Source of the DNA: a virus
Virus record (IMG/VR): IMGVR_UViG_3300007539_000263
Span: 1 to 21,876 of that record
Strand: one strand, 5' to 3'
DNA length: 21,876 nt
The notes under the pieces were generated by a model, which made no database searches, was not told where the DNA came from, and saw nothing but the letters and a program-made list of their open reading frames with translations. Of the stretch, positions 18,101-21,876 are shown one piece after another. Both the position numbers and the translations under genes were made by a program. Each line of letters starts with the position of its first letter. Position 1 is the first letter of the stretch.

Positions 18101-21014
18101 CTACAACTTCTCCATCAGAAAAACCATGATTTATAAAATTGATGGAATTCTCAGTTGTAGAAATATATTCTGGTTTTACTTTTAAATTTTTATATTGATA
18201 ATTTTCTCCAGGATTGATTACCTTGATAGATTTTAAAGTATTTTTTCCATTGAATAATCTAAACTTATGAATTCCATCAGTAAATGCCGTAGTAAATCCT
18301 ACCGTGTTGATTCCTGCAGAATAATTATTAAACGAATTGTATATTTTAATGGACTTATCACTAACAATTTCTGCATAGTAAACTGAGTTTGCACCCAATC
18401 TTGTATTCTGATCTAAATTTGAACCCTTATATGTACCAATTCCAATTGGATAATCACCATCATAAACATAAACAAGTGCATCACCATTTCTTAAATAATG
18501 TGGTTTTAAGAAAGTGATCGTATCTGCTGTTGGATCAACTCCACCAGAAGAATATGACATTCTGGGATCAAATTCTATTTCACGATATCTGTTTTCCAAT
18601 ACTGGTTCTAAAACACAACCAGATCCATTACCACCACTTAATGATGCAGATAGAACATTGACAATATCAAAATCCTGTGGATCTACTTTTATTTCCTTAA
18701 CATTTCCAGTAATTTCTGGGGTAGATAATGCGTCAAGTGATGCACTACCCGTAATTTCAATTTCAGGTGGGAAAATTATATCGTAGTCAGTTCCCCCATT
18801 ATATACTACTATTTTTTCTAGAGGTCCATAATAAATTTTATCTGTAGACTTATAGTTAATAATTTCTACACCATCAGAAAGTAATCCTGTAGAACCCGGA
18901 ATAGTTGGAACTTTTTTACTATTTGTTATATTTGGAATTAATGGAAACTTTCTTAAAAGTTTTTGTGGATATATTTGTCCACTTCTCTGCGATGAGAGTG
19001 TAAATGTATGTGTCCCTGCACCACTAGAAGTAAACTCTACTGGGTTATCACCAACAATAAGAGATCTTGATGCATATAACTTGATTTTATTTGACTCGGA
19101 TAAAACGCGCACATAATAATATCCTTCTTCCAACCCATTGATAGAAGTTGATGAAAAAGTGTAATAAATTTCATCACCAGTGATGAAAGGAACCTCATTT
19201 TCAAATGAAATGATGCTAAACTTCTCTGTGTTTGGATTGTAACCCTGAAGAACACTTCCAGATGTGGATGAAACAGATGCACTTAAAATATTCTCACTTA
19301 AAGTATAAGATGGTAAAGAATTGGACGCTACATATGCATATCCATCCAGATCATTGTAAACATTTTGGACATCACTTATTATTGTATCATTTCCATAAGC
19401 AATTGGTGCTCCATCACTTGAAGCAGTATTAACATTTCTCCTAATAGTGTAAATTACATTTTCATCAAATTGGAATGGATCTAAATTATCAAGAGTTACT
19501 TGTTTGGTATCCTTATCGATTGTAGAAACTAAAGCATTGCTATGGAGAACCGTTTCAGTTTGCCCACTAAGTATATCAACATAATCTCCAACTTTTAAAC
19601 TCGAATCATCAATTGTGGACTTTAATCTAATATTTGATTGTCCAGTGGTAGTTTCAATTTCAAATCTAGAGCTAGTATTATAAATCCAACTGTTTGCAAA
19701 TAATTGCTTCTTAGTTTTATTTGTTTCTGGATTTAAAATCTTTTCTCCTACATTCTTAGTGTAAATTCTTTCACCTTCTACGGTTGTTGTAATATCACCA
19801 GTAGATTCAAATTTTGAAAGGACACCAGTAATACTGAGTTCAACTTTTTTAGATAAATCACCATCCTCATATCCAATGAATACTTCATCAGATCTTAGAT
19901 CGGCAGCAGTTGGAATGGCAGAAGTAACATTGGAACAATCTAAAAACTGATTAACAGTTTTTGATTTATATGTGATTGTATTGCCTCCAGAGACAATAAT
20001 TCCAGAGTTTGAAAATCCAATAGTAGAATCTACTGTAATAACTGTATCACCAACTGATACTGGTCGCACAACCTTTGTTTTTGGTTGAATGTTAAAGATA
20101 CCATCAATTAAATCTTTATCATTAAATCCAACAAATAGTCCAATCTTATAGTATGACTGAATACCAGACCTTGTAAATATTTCTACTTCAGATATTGATG
20201 CTTTTGTTTCACTGTCTGTTGATTTTACAATAGTTTGACCAACAAGTCGATTTGGATCTCCAGATATTGCTTCAGCAATTATTACTTCTCTTCTTCTATA
20301 ATTTGCTGAAGATGGTTTTGTCAAATAATCTTCTAAATCAATGATTCTTGGAGAAATGCCATATAATACTTTAAACAAAATTTTATAGGATTCTTCTGTT
20401 CCCTTTGCCTGATAAAAACCTCTTGCTTCTTTTACAAAGTTATTAACATCAAGATCAGATACAAATTCTACATTTTCTAGTCCTGGAGTAAATGTATACT
20501 TTAATTTGTTATAGAATTCTTTAAGAAATAGACTGCTAAGATTTTTAACACTATCTCCAGATGTGTGAGATGATGCTACGGTAGATTCAAATACTAATTC
20601 TTCGGGATTTAACTCAGACTCATATGAAGTTACTCCACTAAATCCTCTAATACAACCAGTAAAAGAGTTTCCAGATATGCCAGTATAAGTTATAATCTCA
20701 CTATTAATTTGCAAAAGACCATACTCAGATGGAAATCCTTTAGTGGATGAAACAGTTATAGTCTCATCTGTAGAAGTAATATCAGCAGAAAGTGTTGTTG
20801 TTCCAGATATTACTTCTGGAGATAAATTATCTATCTTTAGATACTGATCTAAATTATCAGATAAATCTATAGAACTTCCTTGAAATTCTTGGGATACGTA
20901 ATATTGTTTTAAAAAGTCTACTGCTTTTGGACTTTCGGTAAGTATAAACTCTGGTAGTTGACTTTCAATTATTTGCTGAACTTTAACTCTTTTCTCAAAG
21001 CCCGTTTGTATCAT
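9120..21014 (-). CDS. Giant gp7-like baseplate wedge protein (3,964 residues)
   Basis: This gene starts one base after the gp6 stop and has a good AGAGGA ribosome site. Residues 1-280 resemble the part of T4 gp7 that precedes its C-terminus: 'IIESQLPEFILTES', 'GFYQAKGTEESYKILFKVLY' (T4: FYSTKGIEASYKFLFKVLY) and 'LVGQTI'. A second gp7-like stretch at about 2376-2420, 'YYQNLSYSIKS...W...LVHTTGLKNFAD', resembles T4 'YYVMKIKS...W...FVHPVGFGFIA'. In T4 these are separated by only about 70 residues. Between and after them lie beta-rich repeats: about 12 Gly-Gly-x-Gly-Tyr modules, about 8 'HGxxxGDxV' modules, 'RGxxGSxxxxH' modules, a YHYH-like domain (about 1215-1335) and 'INGVLQEPG' modules (about 3520). 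The C-terminus is 'FPTIQRRGYGLRNTGSLR'. T4 gp7 has 1,032 residues and its first ~60% has no counterpart here. No frameshift or membrane segment is seen. It probably forms the wedge arm and outer baseplate. Confidence 0.85.
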   Translation of the reverse strand: MIQTGFEKRVKVQQIIESQLPEFILTESPKAVDFLKQYYVSQEFQGSSIDLSDNLDQYLKIDNLSPEVISGTTTLSADITSTDETITVSSTKGFPSEYGLLQINSEIITYTGISGNSFTGCIRGFSGVTSYESELNPEELVFESTVASSHTSGDSVKNLSSLFLKEFYNKLKYTFTPGLENVEFVSDLDVNNFVKEARGFYQAKGTEESYKILFKVLYGISPRIIDLEDYLTKPSSANYRRREVIIAEAISGDPNRLVGQTIVKSTDSETKASISEVEIFTRSGIQSYYKIGLFVGFNDKDLIDGIFNIQPKTKVVRPVSVGDTVITVDSTIGFSNSGIIVSGGNTITYKSKTVNQFLDCSNVTSAIPTAADLRSDEVFIGYEDGDLSKKVELSITGVLSKFESTGDITTTVEGERIYTKNVGEKILNPETNKTKKQLFANSWIYNTSSRFEIETTTGQSNIRLKSTIDDSSLKVGDYVDILSGQTETVLHSNALVSTIDKDTKQVTLDNLDPFQFDENVIYTIRRNVNTASSDGAPIAYGNDTIISDVQNVYNDLDGYAYVASNSLPSYTLSENILSASVSSTSGSVLQGYNPNTEKFSIISFENEVPFITGDEIYYTFSSTSINGLEEGYYYVRVLSESNKIKLYASRSLIVGDNPVEFTSSGAGTHTFTLSSQRSGQIYPQKLLRKFPLIPNITNSKKVPTIPGSTGLLSDGVEIINYKSTDKIYYGPLEKIVVYNGGTDYDIIFPPEIEITGSASLDALSTPEITGNVKEIKVDPQDFDIVNVLSASLSGGNGSGCVLEPVLENRYREIEFDPRMSYSSGGVDPTADTITFLKPHYLRNGDALVYVYDGDYPIGIGTYKGSNLDQNTRLGANSVYYAEIVSDKSIKIYNSFNNYSAGINTVGFTTAFTDGIHKFRLFNGKNTLKSIKVINPGENYQYKNLKVKPEYISTTENSINFINHGFSDGEVVVYHADGALSPIGGLIDSTEYRILKVNDNSFRLASNYDNYVKKLSVNLTDRGAGYHSFAYPSIQISVDVEYDGVVGVITATPIVRGTISNVYLHENGLGYGSTILNFHKKPNIRIKTGKGAELKPTIINGKITRVEVGNGGSEYTTAPDLAVLGDGVGAKLRAIVSGGKVVKVVVINSGIGYNRDTTSISITPVGRNAILDSSVRNLTLNNHNRFGNQALLDLENDLQYGLIGYTKNIGNLYYNEIPGDHSKIIGWAYDGNPIYGAYGYADPEDIDSQIKILQSGYTKSSTNIIDRPSGFDVGFFVEDYKFDSSGDLDEHNGRYERTPEFPDGVYAYHASITADGNNSKFPYFIGNTYRSNPTTQSINQDFDFNNSSLLRNTFPYKVREKYSNNDFIVEPYETLVQSAVIDSVSKGSVDEIAVNYPGFGYRVNDPLVFDNAETNGGGLSAYVESVTGKTILSVGTTFISYQDALLTWEDYDEVSVQISPSHEFIDGDQIAISGLSTFVSNLSKVHKIGVSTEATKLASQVESNSVVGLVTDIFVINIPQSVSTGTTVSVGSERMSVLGTYPENKVIRVLRGLVGSSHTVGSDVIVSPDKFTLPVKTDYFVSKKNDKIFFNSVQSIGVGATPGISIDNQYFIGDKYNQVSVPTQSIYIPNHPFQNSQEVTFERVPGSQAFTVSDEPSSTQYSIPRSGNSDTLFVINKSKDYIGLCTQVELTTSTNGLYFRNVNSNNDSRDYRYSLTSNFDQVTAKAEKIVARVSVSTDHGLLDGDIINLSVKPNQSVGIGTSTSVYVKYNSLFDKLLINPVGFNSSSVNQNENSLTLVDHGLKTADKVFYDATDQIISGLNTGTYYVYRIDDDNINLTNTRYDATSNPPSVVSFGSTGGSYQQLSKVNPKIHVIRNNNLVFDVSHPSLSGYNFKIFYDNNFNNELVSIGSTTEFTTIGLGTVGVTTTATFTLKYNDNLPSKLYYQLEKGGFISTADREVDNYSEILFTNSEYTGTYNVSNVKDLTYDISLGAIPENLNYNQASTSTLNYSSTSTNVSGGVSKVKISSGGSNYKKIPTFVEIVSTSGQDADVSLSSSSIGRINLTTIEDPGFDFSSDKTLSPQAYISPLISLSNNEKIDDIEIISSGSGYTTPPDLVVVNPEDGSVYEDAVIECEIQGSSISRVNIIEGPKGLSSVRSKIYATNNSNGVSVTKAYSSSSGIVTCVLSTPISGFRPSTVPFSVGDMIYVEGMKKDSTDDSGTGFNSEDYNYTLFTVSAYRNTNPAEVEYDLSDYTLNAGVVETNQNSFANIINQSSYPTFNVLQSPKYFTVGEKILTKSNDSVVLRDLIVSDNLDDSIKVYGSYILRKNDVIIGKDSGTVATVSNIVENNSGIFKVDYSLVTNYGWSNDTGKLSEDYQVLPDNDYYQNLSYSIKSPITYDQWVDPVNRLVHTTGLKNFADTEILSSKKVSAGNTASSVSFALIDFISDNRVDTINSFDRAIDFDVISNRSKFLKLRNKKLSDYILCKTNRVLSIDNISPLFNNTSSNQSFRLNYSTIDRFVTTRGYNRFLVQFVGVGTNSDERQVSEVVVVNSKDNDPIIVEKSSIFTGKNKLGDIEAIKYSNTETSVNFYPTDIYGSDYDIKAIKNEFNSTLAGINTETLGFVNLIGSNSIVGSGLSSTLYSINSNDIESLFVNIELTDNTTKDKTLVDLFLDHDGSNTSKSEFFFTNDVSSQFSNSGNYIGTVTSYIDNGILSLNYENTGLNDVLVRARIVGFGLTSAGTGTHIFKNEDQSDNSAKFGRIESIYSISSGITTVASYDISDVTSIKTTARVSYGSFGTINALHQVLTTHNEIDSVSMSYPFLAINNVSGIGTFGSTLDNNQINLIFYPDGDITGDVTIQLYNEILQTESDIVNVPQSLTYGTVTEDVITTQFNGIYGSRNDRLEFDLKHNETPIFEKQFNPESSVDLATGIFTIDNHFFSTGERLSYTPRSTFPGESFSSLVMSNSLVLPSEVYAIKLNNRQFKLATSESNANSGISITFNSFGSGNGHTLEMYKKMEKSLITVDGLTQSPLSFTPIVHNLYDNGGSVSVGRTYFSLSGISSVFPGDILKIGTEYVKVESVGIGTTSEGPITSVGSFNLVKVNRGFVGSSATSHTDGSAIRVYTGSFNIVRNKIYFTEPPYGNNLALVDDNGLPTPRSSFGGRVYLRQDYSTNVIYDDISARFTGIGATYTLTLEGSNTTETENGSGLVFINGIFQGPITQNNPGGIYNYITDNSAGISSVVFTGIVDSSNEIIISDYDVNQNQLPRGGMIVSLGSTSGLGYAPLVGAAVTAVISAGVIQNTIGIGSTDVLGSGYYGNVSIGITDPNHTGSAAVIQATVGAGGTLSFNVINGGSGYTSTAVIQVPEPSYENLEVIGVSRLGIGQTTDTGSGLLMNIEVGPFNSSVGIGSTLFTVKNFKITRPGWGFKIGDKFKPVGLVTDKNLQSPIDDFELEVLDIFNDKFSSWQFGELDYIDPIATLQDGVRTRFPLEYNGDLVSFEIDSNDVDSAEIDINSILLVYINGVLQEPGDAYRFEGGTSIVFADPPKPYDIETLESGDKIDIFFYTGTRDVDSVLVTDISPTIKSGDIVNVKKLNSVLEQDQRTVYNINTSDKIETNIYSGVGVDDEVYRDMSWTKQKIDKIINGEITYKSRDSIKSQIYPTSKVIGDFSATDTEIFVDNVSLFNYENGIASNTIDALIVDSSSNPVSAAITATVSPEGTISLSINDGGSGYSNTPSIKISAPKRIGVGIGTTATAIVSSVNSNGNITGLTVTNAGFGYTPDAPPQVIVELPNIVHESIENITSISGFDGTVTGIDTAVGTNGNALALKFTLNASSFSDLQVGYPIYIFNTSIGSGVTSIDGSDSSIVGVGTTFLDNVYVVNSISSFGTTGIVTCNIHSSTSTIGLSTSGDVTDPRGFFSWGRISGFTRSSSPIAIGVTGLTVDQELSSFPTIQRRGYGLRNTGSLR
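12739..12760. repeat. Perfect 22-base palindrome inside the giant gene
   Basis: The sequence has arms ATTCTGCCAAA and TTTGGCAGAAT with no spacer, exactly self-complementary over 22 bases. It codes for NSAKFGRI on the minus strand. No regulatory role is evident. Confidence 0.8.
13756..13889 (-). other. T4 gp7-like segment B (residues about 2376-2420 of the giant)
   Basis: The coded stretch runs from 'VLPDNDYYQNLSYSIKS' to 'LVHTTGLKNFADTEI'. It lines up by eye with the T4 gp7 segment 'SYYVMKIKS...VIRFVHPVGFGFIAI', with conserved Tyr-Tyr, Ile-Lys-Ser, Trp, Val-His and Gly positions. In T4 this segment closely follows the LVGQTI motif. Confidence 0.55.
16363..16395. repeat. GC-rich imperfect hairpin inside the giant gene
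   Basis: The left arm CCCCGGAGAAC and right arm GTTCTCGGGG pair over 10 bases with one bulged base, around a 12-base AT-rich loop. The stem is unusually GC-rich for this AT-rich region. It has no following T-run on the minus strand, so it does not look like an intrinsic terminator. It codes for part of 'YPENKVIRVLRGLVG'. Confidence 0.6.
17041..17370 (-). other. YHYH-like domain inside the giant gp7-like protein
   Basis: Residues about 1215-1335 contain, in order, 'GWAYDGNPIYGAYGY', 'GFFVEDYKFDSSGDLDEHNG', 'RTPEFPDGVYAYH' and 'FPYFIG'. This order (DGxPIYG, LDExNGR, PxGxYxYH, YPYxxG) is the pattern of the YHYH domain family, found in secreted bacterial proteins and, as recalled, in some cyanophage structural proteins. 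The domain's function is not established; conserved His, Asp and aromatic residues could suggest metal or ligand binding, which is inference. Confidence 0.6.
17525..18225 (-). repeat. Cluster of Gly-Gly-x-Gly-Tyr protein repeats in the giant gene
   Basis: Five to six divergent copies of one module are coded here: 'INPGENYQYKNLKVKP', 'LTDRGAGYHSFAYPSIQI', 'HENGLGYGSTI', 'GNGGSEYTTAPDLAVLG' and 'INSGIGYNRDTTSISITP'. The consensus is V-x-x-GGxGYxxxPxVxI followed by a 'GxGAxAxAxVxxGxVxxV' arm. Other copies in the same gene lie near 18800, 16830, 14940, 14700, 10950, 9830 and 9700. On the plus strand they show as imperfect 'tatccagaaccacc' repeats. Confidence 0.7.
20175..21014 (-). other. T4 gp7-like segment A (residues about 1-280 of the giant)
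   Basis: Encoded motifs include 'ESQLPEFILTESPKAVDFL' (T4 gp7 has a 'MMPDSYLLQDSNFEAFCEAY' stretch there), the 'LFKVLYG' motif near residue 215 and 'LVGQTI' near 257. A 'TISV-x-S-x-x-GFPS...EIITYTG...RGFSG' module (about residues 70-150) is inserted in the middle. The comparison is by eye with recalled T4 gp7. Confidence 0.65.
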
Positions 21015-21015
21015 T

Positions 21016-21876
21016 TTATCCTCTCTTTAGTTCTCCGTTTAAGTAACTTGAAGTAACTTTATAGCCGACGCCAGATATCTGTTCGCCAGATGTAATGGTA
21101 TCCTTAACCATATTTATGGTACTATCAGCAACAGAAAATGATAGATACAAGTCTTTTAGTCCAATAACATCATTGGATTCTGGGAATGCTTGTATTTCTA
21201 TAACATTGTTAGCAGATGTAGTTGAAGTTATATTTATTGTATTGATAATAATTTCACCCTTGGCGTAGTCAACGGTTCCAGCAGACTTTATAACGACTTC
21301 ATACTTACCAACTTCATCAATATCCCTAACGATCGAAAGAACACCCATACTGCCGCTTCCGGGCACGTCTGTGAAGTAAAATGTGCCCGTCCTTCCCGCA
21401 AGAGTGAATCCTGTACTCTTAATATTGAATCCCTCTGCATTGATATGGAATCTATTGCCAAAACAAAGTTCATACTGTGCGGATTGATTAATCAATGCTT
21501 TAAGATTTCTTCTTATTACAATTCTTGTTATATTTGATGTAATAGCATTGTCTACATTATCAATGGTTTGGCATAATTTACTATACTTAAATCTCCCACC
21601 AAATTTATTAATATTTGATCTTGCAAATGTATTCAGTACCGATGTAATATTAGTCTTAAGATCATTTACATTCGTAACCTGAGAACTATTGTAATAAACA
21701 GCACTATTGATTTCAACATATAAAACTTTCAAATCAACAATTTGTTGATTAATACCAGAAATGCTATAGTTTTTTAACTTTGAGAGAATTGATTGCTTGT
21801 CAAAATCGGATATATAATCTCCATTTTTTGGTTTAATACTAATAATTACGTTACCGTACTGTGGTGGATCTAGTTC
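21016..21876 (-). CDS. 6: Baseplate wedge subunit gp6, C-terminal 286 residues (partial)
   Basis: The frame is open at the window edge, so the true start lies outside; an internal TTG at 21732 is not a credible start because coding continues upstream with 'DPPQYGNVIISIKPKNGDYI' and 'KQSILSKLKNYSI'. This segment, followed by 'DLKVLYVEINSAVYYNS', 'GFTLAGRTGTFYFTDVPG' and 'GTVDYAKGEIIINTI', is the recalled C-terminal part of gp6 in T4-like cyanophages. In T4, gp6 (660 residues) forms the dimeric inner ring of baseplate wedges together with gp7, gp53 and gp25, holding the wedges together around the hub. The C-terminal region mediates dimer and ring contacts. The order gp6 - gp7-like - gp8 matches T4, which adds weight. 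The stop lies one base before the giant's ATG. Confidence 0.9.
   Translation of the reverse strand, partial: ELDPPQYGNVIISIKPKNGDYISDFDKQSILSKLKNYSISGINQQIVDLKVLYVEINSAVYYNSSQVTNVNDLKTNITSVLNTFARSNINKFGGRFKYSKLCQTIDNVDNAITSNITRIVIRRNLKALINQSAQYELCFGNRFHINAEGFNIKSTGFTLAGRTGTFYFTDVPGSGSMGVLSIVRDIDEVGKYEVVIKSAGTVDYAKGEIIINTINITSTTSANNVIEIQAFPESNDVIGLKDLYLSFSVADSTINMVKDTITSGEQISGVGYKVTSSYLNGELKRG
21019..21024 (-). promoter_or_regulatory. Shine-Dalgarno site (AGAGGA) for the gp7-like giant
   Basis: AGAGGA lies within the last codons of gp6, four bases before the ATG at 21014 (five after GAGG). With the gp6 stop only one base ahead of the start (TAAAATG), this supports coupled translation of gp6 and the giant from one mRNA. 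No late promoter core is seen at this junction. Confidence 0.75.

Noticed and set aside
21360-21389. CGGGCAC/GTGCCCG inverted repeat as a terminator
   Set aside because: It is a 7-pair stem with a 16-base loop inside gp6 coding sequence, with no T-run following it on the minus strand; likely incidental.
21288-21473. 61-codon minus-strand frame inside gp6
   Set aside because: It lies in a shifted frame within the conserved gp6 C-terminal region; no start signal or motif.
21016-21732. A complete 238-residue gene starting at TTG 21732
   Set aside because: Coding continues upstream in the same frame to the window edge with conserved gp6 motifs (DPPQYGNVIISIKP), so this is an internal codon of a partial gene.
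1-21876. CRISPR array, tRNA, mobile element or host metabolic gene
   Set aside because: No regularly spaced DNA repeats, cloverleaf sequences, transposase motifs or photosynthesis-type genes were seen; the repeats present are divergent protein-level modules.

Overview
This window is part of the late structural (baseplate) gene cluster of a marine T4-like myovirus, most like the cyanomyoviruses (Kyanoviridae-type phages of Synechococcus or Prochlorococcus). The evidence is the syntenic run gp6 - gp7-like - gp8 - giant structural protein, the protein motifs inside these genes, the low-GC DNA, and two exact copies of the T4 late promoter core TATAAATA. No host-derived metabolic gene, tRNA, integrase, CRISPR array or insertion sequence is visible, so the host is inferred from family resemblance only.

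All genes lie on the minus strand, so transcription runs from base 21876 towards base 1. In that order: the C-terminal part of baseplate wedge gp6 (21876-21016, open at the window edge); a 3,964-residue giant in the gp7 position (21014-9120); a 36-base gap holding a late promoter; baseplate wedge gp8 (9083-7530); a 2,348-residue structural protein with the N-terminal domain of the DUF4815 type (7526-480); a 65-residue coiled-coil-like protein (478-281); an overlapping 53-residue protein (294-133); a short gap with a second late promoter; and the first 27 codons of another probable structural gene (81-1). No stretch longer than about 50 bases lacks a gene.

In T4, gp6, gp7 and gp8 assemble with gp10, gp25, gp53 and gp11 into the baseplate wedge, six of which surround the hub. 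Here gp8 is enlarged by repeat-like insertions. The gp7-position protein keeps two segments resembling the C-terminal part of T4 gp7, but they are separated by about 2,100 residues of beta-rich repeats, including a YHYH-like domain, and are followed by about 1,540 more residues. The same Gly-Gly-x-Gly-Tyr repeat modules occur in all three large neighbouring proteins, so the cluster looks like a baseplate periphery grown by sharing and duplicating structural modules.

Most gene junctions are 1-3 bases or overlap, suggesting translational coupling. The only gaps of more than a few bases each carry a late promoter, which divides the region into late transcription units starting at gp8 and at the gene entering from base 81. 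Family assignments rest on recalled sequences of T4 and cyanophage proteins and were not checked against a database.
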